Shown in pieces: positions 8,986 to 17,871 of a stretch of DNA of 64,000 nt. The stretch is taken from positions 433,501 through 497,500 of the forward strand of contig NZ_OY781925.1 in NCBI RefSeq assembly GCF_963677305.1, given 5' to 3'. The stretch is from an uncultured Holophaga sp. (GTDB taxonomy: Bacteria; Acidobacteriota; Holophagae; Holophagales; Holophagaceae). The notes below the pieces were generated by a model. The model ran no database searches, was not told the origin of the DNA, and saw nothing but the letters and a program-made list of their open reading frames with translations. Each line of letters starts with the position of its first letter. The first letter of the stretch is position 1. Both the position numbers and the translations under genes were made by a program.

Positions 8986-9643
8986 GCTCCATCTCGATCT
9001 CCGCAACCGGGAGGCGCGTCGGGATCTGGCGGATTCCTACCAGCTCCACGCCACCCTGAGTCGGGCCTTCAGCCCCCCCGAAATCCCCTGCCCTGCCGGG
9101 GCCTTTCTATGGCGTCTGGAGCCCGAGACCGGCGAAGGCGGGAGCCCTCGCCTGCTCGTCCAGGGTGGCGAGCTGCCGGATTGGAGCCGCCTTCCCTCCG
9201 GCTGGCTTGTGGGCTCCCCGGACCCCGCCATCCACCTAGCCTCCCGCATGAAGCTGGACCAGTGCCACGAAGGCCAGCGCTTCCGCTTTCGGCTCCGGGC
9301 CAACCCCAGCGCCTGCCGGGGAGGGAAGCGGATAGGGCTCCTGCAGGAGAGGGAGCAGCGGGATTGGCTGGCCCGAAAGGGGGTGCAGCATGGCTTCAGC
9401 CTGATGGCCGGGGGCCATGGTGGCTTCTATGCCACTGAACCCGACCCCTCTGTCCTGCTCTCCCAGGCGGAGATGCTCCGCGGTCGGCAGCTTTCGGGCA
9501 ACCGGATCAAGGTCTTCAGTGTGCTCTTCGATGGGTACCTGGTCGTGAGCGACCCGGGGCTTTTCCGGGAGGCACTCGCCCGGGGCATCGGCCACGGCAA
9601 GGCTCTGGGCTTGGGGCTTCTATCGGTGGCCCCCTTGCCATGA
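8972..9643 (+). CDS. cas6e: Cas6e (Cse3/CasE), crRNA-processing endoribonuclease
   Basis: The start at 8972 (MYLHRLHLDLRNREARRDL) has GGGGAGG at 8960-8966, which favours it over the longer frame from 8903. The 223-aa ferredoxin-like protein cleaves each CRISPR repeat hairpin. The catalytic His region DSYQLHATLSRAF is at about residues 22-34, and the C-terminal glycine-rich loop GIGHGKALGLGLLSVAP contacts RNA. The product is the enzyme that leaves the 8-nt ATGATCCG handle of this array (family knowledge). It overlaps cas1 by ATGA. Confidence 0.92.
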   Translation: MYLHRLHLDLRNREARRDLADSYQLHATLSRAFSPPEIPCPAGAFLWRLEPETGEGGSPRLLVQGGELPDWSRLPSGWLVGSPDPAIHLASRMKLDQCHEGQRFRFRLRANPSACRGGKRIGLLQEREQRDWLARKGVQHGFSLMAGGHGGFYATEPDPSVLLSQAEMLRGRQLSGNRIKVFSVLFDGYLVVSDPGLFREALARGIGHGKALGLGLLSVAPLP

Positions 9644-10551
9644 GGCTCGAGTCCAACCCCATCCCCATGAAGGAACGCAGCACCATGGTGTGGCTCCAGT
9701 ACGGGGCTCTGGATGTGCAGGATGGGGCCTTGGTGCTCATCGACAAGGAGGGGGTGCGGACCCACATCCCCGTGGGTGGTCTCGGGTGCCTGCTCCTGGA
9801 GCCCGGCACCCGGGTCACCCACGCTGCCATTGCCCTGGCGGCATCTGTGGGCTGCCTGATCCTCTGGGTTGGTGAGGGGGGCGTCCGCCTCTATTCGGCA
9901 GGGCAACCTGGCGGTGCCCGCTCGGACCGTCTGCTCTACCAGGCCAAGCTGGCCCTGGATGAAGATCTCCGCCTGAAGGTCATCCGGGGCATGTATCGCT
10001 TCCGGTTCAAGGAAGAGCCGCCCATGCGGCGGAGCATCGAGCAGCTCCGAGGCATTGAAGGGGTCCGTGTGCGGACCACCTACCAACTCCTGGCCAAGGA
10101 GCACGGAATCGAATGGGGCCGACGGGAGTATGACCCCGATGACTTCGAAAACCAGGACCCCATCAATCGTTGCCTCAGCGTGGCCAATCACTGTCTTTAT
10201 GGCCTATGCGAGGCGGCCATCCTGGCGGCTGGGTACGCCCCGGCCATCGGCTTTATCCACACGGGAAAGCCCCTATCCTTCGTGTACGACATCGCCGATC
10301 TCTTCAAATTCGAGACGGTGGTACCCATTGCCTTCAAGATCGCAGCCTCCAAGACCCGTGAGTGGGAGCGGGAGACCCGCCTGTATTGCCGGAACAGTTT
10401 CCGGAAACACAACCTCCTGGAGCGGATCATACCCACCATCGAAGAGATCCTCGCCTGTGGCGGCCTTGAACTCCCGAAGCCCCATGCGGAGGCTGTGCCC
10501 ATAGCCATTCCCAATAAGGAGCAGAGCGGCGATGCTGGTCATCGTGCTTGA
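9640..10551 (+). CDS. cas1: Cas1 integrase, type I-E
   Basis: A 303-aa spacer-integration nuclease. The N-terminal beta domain runs through VWLQYGALDVQDGALVLID to GCLLLEPGTRVTHAAIALAA. The alpha domain carries the metal-binding Glu/His/Asp set: RGIEGVRVRTTYQLLAKEHG (Glu), GYAPAIGFIHTGKPLSFVYDIADLFKF (His and Asp). The length is normal for Cas1e. The start overlaps the cas6e stop, and the last 20 bases overlap cas2. Confidence 0.95.
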   Translation: MRLESNPIPMKERSTMVWLQYGALDVQDGALVLIDKEGVRTHIPVGGLGCLLLEPGTRVTHAAIALAASVGCLILWVGEGGVRLYSAGQPGGARSDRLLYQAKLALDEDLRLKVIRGMYRFRFKEEPPMRRSIEQLRGIEGVRVRTTYQLLAKEHGIEWGRREYDPDDFENQDPINRCLSVANHCLYGLCEAAILAAGYAPAIGFIHTGKPLSFVYDIADLFKFETVVPIAFKIAASKTREWERETRLYCRNSFRKHNLLERIIPTIEEILACGGLELPKPHAEAVPIAIPNKEQSGDAGHRA

Positions 10552-10846
10552 GAATGCCCCGCCTCGGCTCAGAGGCTATCTGTCGCGGCTCCTACTGGAG
10601 GTCCGGGCGGGTGTGTTCGTTGGTGAATACTCCACCCGTGTCCGGGAGCACCTCTGGGCGACAGTCCAGAAGCAGGTTGCCCCCGGCAATGCGGTCATGG
10701 CCTGGAATGCCCCCAACGACGCGGGCTTTGACTTCGATACCTGCGGTGAAAACCGCCGGGTTCCCGTGCTTCTGGATGGACTGAAGCTTTGCGCTTTCAG
10801 GCCTCTGGAAAACGGTAGGATCTTTGAGAATGATATAAAGACATAA
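10532..10846 (+). CDS. cas2: Cas2 (Cas2e), adaptation subunit
   Basis: A 104-aa ferredoxin-like Cas2e that dimerises between two Cas1 dimers to form the spacer integrase. The N-terminus VIVLENAPPRLRGYLSRLLLEVRAGVFVG is diagnostic for the type I-E subfamily. It has AAGGAG at 10516-10521, inside cas1. The stop codon is only 21 bases from the first CRISPR repeat, so the array leader must overlap the 3' end of this gene. Confidence 0.93.
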   Translation: MLVIVLENAPPRLRGYLSRLLLEVRAGVFVGEYSTRVREHLWATVQKQVAPGNAVMAWNAPNDAGFDFDTCGENRRVPVLLDGLKLCAFRPLENGRIFENDIKT

Positions 10847-10867
10847 ATCAGGCAGCATAGAAGGAAG
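10847..10867 (+). promoter_or_regulatory. Short A+T-rich leader before the CRISPR array
   Basis: Only 21 bases separate cas2 from the first repeat. This stretch and the last 25 bases of cas2 are A+T-rich (GATATAAAGACATAAATC) in otherwise GC-rich DNA. The position upstream of the cleanest repeats and the degenerate repeat at the far end both say the leader is on this side. AATCAGGCAGCAT resembles an IHF site only partly. Confidence 0.5.
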
Positions 10868-12908
10868 TCCTTCCCCGCGAACGCGGGGATGATCCGTGGG
10901 AGAACCCACTGATCAGGCTGTTGAGAGCCCTTCCCCGCGAACGCGGGGATGATCCGGCCATCACCGGCATCAACACCGCCCACCGGCGCCCTTCCCCGCG
11001 AACGCGGGGATGATCCGTTGTCTGGCCAGGTGCTCAAGAACCAGACCAGCCCTTCCCCGCGAACGCGGGGATGATCCGCCCAATGGAGAATCGCTCTTGG
11101 GTCACTCCAGCCCTTCCCCGCGAACGCGGGGATGATCCGCTCATGTGCTCCGACTGCCTGGAGGCACTCAACCCTTCCCCGCGAACGCGGGGATGATCCG
11201 CCATGACTACATACCGGAACCCCTGGCATAACCCCTTCCCCGCGAACGCGGGGATGATCCGCGTCACCCTGCTTCCCCTGCTGCCACATCGAGCCCTTCC
11301 CCGCGAACGCGGGGATGATCCGATGGATCCTGTCACCCACAGCATCCCGCAGACCCCTTCCCCGCGAACGCGGGGATGATCCGTAGGTGACGCTGGCGTT
11401 GCTTTCGACGAGAGTCCCTTCCCCGCGAACGCGGGGATGATCCGAAGATCCTCGCCGGGGGATCGTGCGAAGTGACCCCTTCCCCGCGAACGCGGGGATG
11501 ATCCGGTGCTATCCCCGTTGTTGTACCAGACCTCTACCCCTTCCCCGCGAACGCGGGGATGATCCGCTCTATGGACGGGTGGAGGGCCTGAGCGACCACC
11601 CTTCCCCGCGAACGCGGGGATGATCCGCCTTCCACGCATCCCGCTCGACCTCTGCCGCGCCCTTCCCCGCGAACGCGGGGATGATCCGTAGCCGTCGTCA
11701 TGCTCCCCGAATGCCGCTGCCCCTTCCCCGCGAACGCGGGGATGATCCGGTCCGCCCCGATGAGGGGGATGGGCTGGTCACCCCTTCCCCGCGAACGCGG
11801 GGATGATCCGATCTTCAAGTCGGGCTACTGGAACAGCTTCGGCCCTTCCCCGCGAACGCGGGGATGATCCGGCCATCCACCAGACGGCCACCTCGACCCT
11901 GGACCCTTCCCCGCGAACGCGGGGATGATCCGGCCGCCTTGGGGGCCAGCTCCTGGACCTCACACCCTTCCCCGCGAACGCGGGGATGATCCGCAATGAT
12001 GGTCGGATACAACGACTACCCCCTTCCCTTCCCCGCGAACGCGGGGATGATCCGCGGGCCAGCCAGGTCGCGCGAAGGCTCCAGCGCCCTTCCCCGCGAA
12101 CGCGGGGATGATCCGGACACCTCCACACTCAGCCGGTATCTCAGCGACCCTTCCCCGCGAACGCGGGGATGATCCGGAGATCAGCGCGGGTCTGGGGCTC
12201 TCATACCCCCCTTCCCCGCGAACGCGGGGATGATCCGGCCACGTCCATGGTCATGACTGGAGAGATCACCCCTTCCCCGCGAACGCGGGGATGATCCGCT
12301 CACCACGCTGCAGCTCAGCACCTCGAGCTACCCTTCCCCGCGAACGCGGGGATGATCCGACCTTGATGCTGGCCAGATTCCATGCAGCCCGCCCTTCCCC
12401 GCGAACGCGGGGATGATCCGAGCAGGCCTTCATCGACAGGTCCATCGCACTGCCCTTCCCCGCGAACGCGGGGATGATCCGAAGGCGTGGGGGGTCACTG
12501 CAGAGCAAGTTGACCCTTCCCCGCGAACGCGGGGATGATCCGCGGGAGCCGCGTAGAGCCCACCTCAGCGCTGTCCCTTCCCCGCGAACGCGGGGATGAT
12601 CCGTCCTTGGCCAGGCGGGCACTGAGGGCACCAGCCCCTTCCCCGCGAACGCGGGGATGATCCGCGACCTCGCGGTACTGCCCAGGGGTGAGGTCCCCCT
12701 TCCCCGCGAACGCGGGGATGATCCGCATCCCCCGTCATCACCCGGTTGATGGACCTGCCCTTCCCCGCGAACGCGGGGATGATCCGCCCCTCCCGCTTTG
12801 GAGTCCAGATGCCGCTGACCCTTCCCCGCGAACGCGGGGATGATCCGATCACCCTGCAGGGCATGCCTGACGCCACCTCCCCTTCCCCGCGAACGCAGGG
12901 ATGATCCG
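10868..12908 (+). CRISPR. Type I-E CRISPR array, 34 repeats and 33 spacers
   Basis: Thirty-four 29-bp repeats start at 10868, then at 10928 and every 61 bases up to 12880. The spacing is exact: 32-bp spacers throughout except the first, which is 31 bp. The repeat holds a CCCCGCG-AA-CGCGGGG hairpin and ends ATGATCCG, the expected crRNA 5' handle, so transcription is on the + strand, as for the cas genes. The first repeat begins with T instead of C, and the last (12880-12908) has an internal G to A change (GAACGCAGGG), marking the leader-distal, oldest end. All spacers read look different from each other. None was recognised as matching another part of this window, though this was not an exhaustive comparison. 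Confidence 0.98.
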
Positions 12909-12953
12909 CCGGGGCTCCCTTGGGTTCCACCCCCGTACCCGAGAGGGCTCTCC

Positions 12954-14570
12954 CTACCTCCGCTCCCCCAACTTCATCAGGGTGGCGTAGCACTTTCTCA
13001 GGAGGGCGGGGACGGTGTCGGGGCCTCTCCGTCCGGCCTCTTCGGCCACCTCCAGGGCCATGCCGGGTTTGGAGTGGGCCTTGAGGGCCTGGTGGATGGT
13101 GGTGCCCGGGTCGGGGGGCGGGGGCTGGTTGGCGGCGCGTCGGTAGACCGGGGCGAAGCCGCTGCGCCAGAGGAAGTGCTCCATGTCCTGGTCGGGCAGG
13201 AGGGTGAGGTGCCGGGACTCGGGACGGCCTTTAAGGAGATGGCGGACCTTGGCGGCGTAGTGCTGCCCGGCCTCGTCGCCATCGGCGATCACATGCCATG
13301 GGATGCCGAAGCGGTCGGCGAAGGCCACCAGAGGGGCCAACCCCGCCTGGGCGAAGGCCACGCAGTGGATTCCCTCCAGGGGGAAGCTCAGGCCCTGGAC
13401 CCGGGCCAGCTCGGGGAGGAGCCAGGCCTCGGTCTCGCCCTCCACCAGGAGCCAGACCCGGGCGAAGAGGCTCTCGGCGTGGTGGGTGCGGACATGGAAG
13501 GCGACCCTCCGGGCGTCGATGGGGTTGAGGGGGCGGGCCTCGGGGTGGGGGAAGACGGCGGTCTGGCGGGGCCGCCGCACCAGGCGCCGGAGGGCCCTGC
13601 TGGGCATGGCCGCCAGCAGGGAGCCGGTGGCGGTGGTGACCAGCTTCTGGACGGGGAGCTGCTCCATGAGGCTCCACACCGTCGCCAACTGGATGGGGTG
13701 GAGGTGGGTCTCGGGATCCTCGAGGACCAGGAGGGGGCTCACGCCAGCGGTCTTAGGCCAGGCCATCTCGGCCTGGAGCATGGCGCCCACCAGCGCGAGG
13801 AGGGCCACCTGGCGGGTGCCCGCCCCCGCCCTGCGGGCCAGGTCGCCAAGGGAGCGCCCATCCTGGAGCAGCATGGGGGCGTCGGCCATGTCCGAAGCGC
13901 GCCGGAAGCCCGGATTTCCGGGCTGGAAGAGGTCCGGGCGCAGGGTGGCCAGGTGCTGGAGGGCTTCGAGGCCCCGGGCCAGCTCACCGGGGTGGACCTG
14001 GTGGGGAACCGTGAGCAGCCGCTCGAAGATCCGCCGGACGGCTCGGTCGGGAGCCTCATGGAGCTCCAGCTCCGGGGCCAGGGCCGGGGCCAGCATCCCC
14101 TCTGCGAGCCGGAGCTCGTGGAAGACATGGAGGGGGTGGGCCTTGATGACCAGGTCCGCCAGGAGTGCGGCATCCCCCTCGGGCAGGGGCAGCTCGCGCC
14201 CATCGGGTCCCAGGAAGACCCGGTCCACCCGGATCCGTCCGCGGCTCAGGCGATGGCCCGCCCAGTGGAGGACCAGGTGGAAGGCGCCCCGGCCATCCCG
14301 CCAGCCGGCACTCTCCCAGTCCCGGGGGGGTTCACCCCCGAAGCGCAGGCTGATGCCCAGGTGGCGGGCGATGCTGTGGCGGTCGTTTTCCAGGCGGTGG
14401 AAGTCGGCCTCGGTGATGCTCCGGTCCCCCAGGGCGGACTGGAGGGCCTCCACCAGGGTCGTCTTGCCCCAGGCATTCTCCCCGAAGCACACGGTGGTAT
14501 CGGACTCCAGGTCCAGGCGGAGCTCAGTGATGCCCCTGAAGTTGACGACGGCGATGTGCTCGAGGTGCAT
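12954..14570 (-). CDS. OLD-family ATP-dependent endonuclease (YbjD-like, DUF2813)
   Basis: The start is at 14570 (MHLEHIAVVNFRGITEL); the longer frame upstream lacks a plausible start. The 538-aa protein has an SMC/RecF-like ATPase with Walker A GENAWGKTTLVEAL at residues 30-43, a D-box LLVLEDPETHLHP, and a C-terminal TOPRIM nuclease with Glu in LVEGETEAWLL (about 377) and the ADGDEAG motif (about 428). The GENAWGK form is that of E. coli YbjD. OLD proteins include phage-defence nucleases (Old, GajA). It lies convergent to the CRISPR array, only 45 bases from the last repeat, so a defence role is plausible but unproven. Confidence 0.85.
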   Translation of the reverse strand: MHLEHIAVVNFRGITELRLDLESDTTVCFGENAWGKTTLVEALQSALGDRSITEADFHRLENDRHSIARHLGISLRFGGEPPRDWESAGWRDGRGAFHLVLHWAGHRLSRGRIRVDRVFLGPDGRELPLPEGDAALLADLVIKAHPLHVFHELRLAEGMLAPALAPELELHEAPDRAVRRIFERLLTVPHQVHPGELARGLEALQHLATLRPDLFQPGNPGFRRASDMADAPMLLQDGRSLGDLARRAGAGTRQVALLALVGAMLQAEMAWPKTAGVSPLLVLEDPETHLHPIQLATVWSLMEQLPVQKLVTTATGSLLAAMPSRALRRLVRRPRQTAVFPHPEARPLNPIDARRVAFHVRTHHAESLFARVWLLVEGETEAWLLPELARVQGLSFPLEGIHCVAFAQAGLAPLVAFADRFGIPWHVIADGDEAGQHYAAKVRHLLKGRPESRHLTLLPDQDMEHFLWRSGFAPVYRRAANQPPPPDPGTTIHQALKAHSKPGMALEVAEEAGRRGPDTVPALLRKCYATLMKLGERR

Positions 14571-14656
14571 GGCGTGATCATGACACAGCGTCCTCCCGTT
14601 GACCGCCTGGGCTCCCCTTGCCAGACTCGGGGACAAGTCCCCCTCCTGGAGCCCCC

Positions 14657-15613
14657 ATGTGCCTGCGCCTGCCCGGCCTGTGCCTGCTGCTCGCCGCCTT
14701 GCCCCTGGCGGCGGTGGAGCCCGCCTTCTTCCAGACCCGCAATCAGGGACCCCTGGCCGTCCTCTACGGGGTGCCGACCCCGGGGGCCCTGGGTGTCCTG
14801 GCGCCGGGCCGCTCCGAGGGGAGCGTCCGCCTGGACTGGTCCAACAGCTACGCTCTGGACAGCAACGGTGGGGATGACCTCGAGCTGGACGGGGAGACAC
14901 TGCGGGCGACCCTGGCCTGGCGCCGGGGGCTGGCACCGGGCCTCGAGGTGGGGCTGGAGCTGCCGGTGTCCGGCTCCGGTGGCGGGGTGATGGATGGCTT
15001 CATCGAGGGTTACCACCGGGTCTTCGGGCTCCCGGGCAAGGACCGGGCACTGCGGCCGCAGCGGGCCTACCGGGTGCGCTACGCCAAGGGAGGGCAGGCC
15101 CTGCTGGACCGGAGCCAGGGGAGCACGGGGCTGGGGGATCTGTGCCTCAATGCCGGGTGGCAGGTTTCGGGGCTGACCCTGCGGGGGAGCCTCAAGCTCC
15201 CCACCGGAGACCCGGATCGGCTCCTGGGCAGTGGCAGCACGGATCTGGCCCTGTGGCTGGTGGGTGGCGCCGCCTCTGGGCGCTGGGCCTTCGCCTGGAG
15301 CGGTGGCCTCCTGGCCATGAGCCGGGGGGAGCTGCTGCCGGAGCAGCAGCGGCGGCTCGCCGGCTTCGGCTCCCTGGCCCTGGGCTGGGCGGCCTCGTCA
15401 CGCCTGGCCCTGCGGGCCCAACTGGACGGGCAGACACCGCTATACGGGGACAGTGAGCTGCGGGAGCTGCGCCTGCCAGCGGTGCAGCTGACCCTGGGGG
15501 GCAGCTGGACGCTGGGGCATCAGCGGGTGCTGGATCTGGGGCTCTCAGAGGACCTGGTGGTCAACACCTCACCGGATGTGGTCGTCCACGCCGCCTACCG
15601 GCAGGGTTTCTGA
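14657..15613 (+). CDS. DUF3187-like secreted or outer-membrane protein
   Basis: The start at 14657 gives a clear signal peptide (MCLRLPGLCLLLAALPLAAV); GGAG lies just upstream. The 318-aa mature part begins with FFQTRNQGPLAVLYGVP and is rich in alternating beta strands (RATLAWRRGLAPGLEVGLELPV and similar) ending in an aromatic residue, AYRQGF, as in outer-membrane beta barrels. It resembles the DUF3187 family, whose function is unknown. The last 45 bases overlap the convergent MarR gene. Confidence 0.6.
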   Translation: MCLRLPGLCLLLAALPLAAVEPAFFQTRNQGPLAVLYGVPTPGALGVLAPGRSEGSVRLDWSNSYALDSNGGDDLELDGETLRATLAWRRGLAPGLEVGLELPVSGSGGGVMDGFIEGYHRVFGLPGKDRALRPQRAYRVRYAKGGQALLDRSQGSTGLGDLCLNAGWQVSGLTLRGSLKLPTGDPDRLLGSGSTDLALWLVGGAASGRWAFAWSGGLLAMSRGELLPEQQRRLAGFGSLALGWAASSRLALRAQLDGQTPLYGDSELRELRLPAVQLTLGGSWTLGHQRVLDLGLSEDLVVNTSPDVVVHAAYRQGF

Positions 15614-16126
15614 GGTCTCTCCACGGTCCAGCAGGGCCTCGGCCCGGGCCGTGAGCAGGCTCAGGGAGGCCTCCAGCAGCCCCAGGTCCGGTGCCTCGGT
15701 GCCGAAAATAGGGCTGTCCGCCCCCTGGACTGCGGCCATGGCCGCCTCGATGAGGGTGCGGCCCTCCGGGGTGAGGCGGATGGGGCGGGAGCGCCGGTCA
15801 TCGGAGCTCTGGGGGCGGTCCACCAGCCGACGGGATTCCAGGCCCTTCAGCACCTTGGTCAGTCCCCCGGAGCTGATGAGCACGGCGTCGTAGAGCTCTG
15901 AGGGGGTCAGCTGGAAGGGGGCCGGGTGGGCGCGCATGGCCGCCAGGACCTCGAACTCCGTGGTGGAGAGGGCGAAGGCCCCGAGGGTGCGCCGGGCGCC
16001 CTCCTCAAGGAGGCGGGCCAGGCGCTGCACCTGTACTGACACCGCGAAGGCGGGGCTGGCCAACTGGGGCCAGTGCAGCCGCATGCGGTCGATCACCCGG
16101 ACGGTGGGGTCAGTGCGGTGGGACAT
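15569..16126 (-). CDS. MarR-family transcriptional regulator
   Basis: A 185-aa winged-helix regulator: ALSTTEFEVLAAMRAHP, then the recognition region LTPSELYDAVLISSGGLTKVLKGLESRRLVDRP and the wing SSDDRRSRPIRLTPEGRTLI. It is divergent from the Bcr/CflA-type MFS exporter at 16229, with two palindromes in the 102-base gap (16159-16196). The arrangement is that of a repressor controlling itself and a drug exporter. The C-terminus overlaps the convergent DUF3187 gene by 45 bases. Confidence 0.85.
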   Translation of the reverse strand: MSHRTDPTVRVIDRMRLHWPQLASPAFAVSVQVQRLARLLEEGARRTLGAFALSTTEFEVLAAMRAHPAPFQLTPSELYDAVLISSGGLTKVLKGLESRRLVDRPQSSDDRRSRPIRLTPEGRTLIEAAMAAVQGADSPIFGTEAPDLGLLEASLSLLTARAEALLDRGETSETLPVGGVDDHIR

Positions 16127-16158
16127 GGGCCGAGCATGGCAAAGGGGGAATTATCTTG

Positions 16159-16196
16159 CAAGAAAGATTTCTTGGTATATCTTTCTAGAAAGATAT
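16159..16196. promoter_or_regulatory. Putative MarR operator palindromes
   Basis: ATATCTTTCTAGAAAGATAT (16177-16196) is a perfect 20-base palindrome. CAAGAAA-GA-TTTCTTG (16159-16174) is a second, related 7-bp dyad sharing the AGAAAG/CTTTCT core. Both lie in the A+T-rich gap between the divergent marR (start 16126) and MFS (start 16229) genes, where a MarR dimer would be expected to bind. Confidence 0.7.
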
Positions 16197-16228
16197 TGTC
16201 CTGCACAAGTGGGACCCAAGGAGTGCCC

Positions 16229-17449
16229 ATGACCCCCACCGAAGCCCGTCCCGGACCCAGCACCGCGCGGCTCATCACCGTGCTGGCCGTGCTCTCCATC
16301 TTTCCGCCCCTGGCCACGGACCTCTACCTCTCGGCCTTCGGGGAGATCCAGCAGGCCCTCCACACCGGCCCGGCGACCCTGGAGCTGTCGCTCTCGGTCT
16401 TCTTCCTGGGGCTCTGCGGGGGTCAGTTGCTCTTCGGCCCTCTGGCGGACCGTTTGGGGCGGAAGCGTCCGCTCCTGGTGGGGGCGGCGGTATTCTGCGC
16501 GGCCAGTCTGCTGCTGATGCTGACCCGCACCCCTTGGGTCTTTGTGGCCCTGCGCCTCGTCCAGGCCCTGGGGGCCTGCGCGGGGATGGTCATCGGCCGG
16601 GCGGTGGTGACGGACTGCTTTGAGGGGGCGGATGCGGCCCGGGTCATGACCCTGCTCTTCATGCTGGTGACCCTGGGACCTGTGGTGGCGCCGCTGCTGG
16701 GGGGGCTCCTGGTGGCCCGCTTCGGCTGGATCTCGGTGTTCCTGCTGATGCTGGGGGTGGGGCTGCTGGCCCTGGCGCTGGCCTGGGCCCTGCTGCCCGA
16801 GACCCTGGCTCCGGAGAAGCGGGTGGCGGCCCCCCTATCCCAGCTGTTGGGGGACTACGGGCGGCTCCTGGCTTCACGGGACTTCCGGGTGCCCGCCCTG
16901 GCCAGTGCCCTGGTGTTGGGGGGGGTCTTCGCCTTCATCACGGCCTCTCCCCGAGTGCTCCTGGGGAGCATGGGGCTGGGGCGCATCCAGTACGGCCTGG
17001 CCTTCGGGCTGGTGGCTCTTGGGCTGGTGGTGTCCTCCTTCCTGAACAACCGCCTGCTGGCCTCCTTCCAGGTGCGGACCCTGGTGGACCGGGCCCTGCC
17101 CCTGCTGGCTCTGGTGGGGCTCGTGCTCCTGGCGGTGTCCGGGACCCGTCACCTGGCCCTGCTGCTGGCCCCCCTCTGGGCCGCGGTGGCTTTGGCGGGG
17201 CTCCTCAGCGCCAATGGCACCGCTCTGGCGATGGCCGCGGCCCAGGGGCGCTCCGGGGCGGGCTCGGCTCTGCTGGGGGCCCTGCAGTTCGGGGTGGCCT
17301 TCGCCTGCTCCTCGGGGGTGGCTCTGCTGGACCTTCCCCGGGCCCTGCCCCTGGCTCTGGGCGTGACGGTGCCGGCCTTGCTGGCCCTGGCCCTCTGGCG
17401 CTCGGGGCGTCAGCGGGAGGCGCTGGTCCCCGCTCAGTCCCCCAGGTAG
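16229..17449 (+). CDS. MFS multidrug exporter, Bcr/CflA type (DHA1)
   Basis: The start at 16229 (MTPTEARPGPS) has AAGGAG at 16218-16223. The 406-aa protein has about 12 membrane helices. After the first helix (VLSIFPPLATDLYLSAFGEI, a motif D1-like segment typical of Bcr/CflA) comes motif A, FGPLADRLGRKRPLL, then RLVQALGACAGMVIGRAVV (motif B/C region). Proton-driven drug export is the family role. The gene is divergent from a MarR regulator and probably repressed by it. Substrate unknown. Confidence 0.85.
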   Translation: MTPTEARPGPSTARLITVLAVLSIFPPLATDLYLSAFGEIQQALHTGPATLELSLSVFFLGLCGGQLLFGPLADRLGRKRPLLVGAAVFCAASLLLMLTRTPWVFVALRLVQALGACAGMVIGRAVVTDCFEGADAARVMTLLFMLVTLGPVVAPLLGGLLVARFGWISVFLLMLGVGLLALALAWALLPETLAPEKRVAAPLSQLLGDYGRLLASRDFRVPALASALVLGGVFAFITASPRVLLGSMGLGRIQYGLAFGLVALGLVVSSFLNNRLLASFQVRTLVDRALPLLALVGLVLLAVSGTRHLALLLAPLWAAVALAGLLSANGTALAMAAAQGRSGAGSALLGALQFGVAFACSSGVALLDLPRALPLALGVTVPALLALALWRSGRQREALVPAQSPR

Positions 17450-17871
17450 GATCCCCAGTCCCCCTCGGGCAGTTCGATGGCCTGGCGCTCGAGGGTGGGG
17501 ATCCGGTCCTCGGGGAAGAGGTAGATCCAGGCGGCATAGACCTGGCCTGAACTCAGCAGCACGGGCAGGACCCGGCGCTCGAAAAGGCCCCCCTCCACAT
17601 CCTCGAGGGCATCCAGGTCGGTCAGGGCCTGCTCCAGGGCGGCTTCGTCCCCGTACCCCACGAACTCCCCGCTCACCCAGCCGGGGGCGGGGGGGAGGGT
17701 CTGGGGGGCCGGGCCCGCCACCATGGCGGGGTAGCCCGCCTCCGGCAAGTGGAAGAGCCGTCCCGGGGCATGGGCGAGGGTGCTCCCTTCGGGGTGGGTG
17801 CGATCCAGCCAGATGCGGTGGCGGCCGCCCTCCCGGAGGGTGCCGTAGATGAAGAGTCCGTCGGGTTCCAT
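17434..17871 (-). CDS. Gamma-glutamylcyclotransferase (AIG2-like) family protein
   Basis: A 145-aa protein starting MEPDGLFIYGTLREGG, the YGTLR motif of the GGCT/AIG2 fold that binds the gamma-glutamyl group. The catalytic acid region is ALTDLDALEDVEGGLFERRVLPV (the second Glu of this stretch is the usual position), and AAWIYLF closes the barrel. The ATG overlaps the hydrolase stop (ATGA at 17871), so the two are coupled. The last bases overlap the convergent MFS gene end. Confidence 0.75.
   Translation of the reverse strand: MEPDGLFIYGTLREGGRHRIWLDRTHPEGSTLAHAPGRLFHLPEAGYPAMVAGPAPQTLPPAPGWVSGEFVGYGDEAALEQALTDLDALEDVEGGLFERRVLPVLLSSGQVYAAWIYLFPEDRIPTLERQAIELPEGDWGSYLGD

Noticed and set aside
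11994..12025. Partial CCCTT duplication at the end of spacer 19
   Set aside because: A chance match next to the repeat; the 61-base spacing is unchanged.
12909..12953. Terminator between the CRISPR array and the OLD nuclease gene
   Set aside because: Only weak pairing around GAGAGGGCTCTCCC and no T-run.
10576..12993. Long - strand open frames across the CRISPR array (repeated GSSPRSRGR and IIPAFAGKG peptides)
   Set aside because: They are produced by the 61-base repeat period and have no start site, domain or codon pattern of their own.
12840..14990. A 716-codon + strand frame opposite the OLD nuclease
   Set aside because: Starts inside the CRISPR array and has no recognisable domain; the - strand gene has clear ATPase and TOPRIM motifs.
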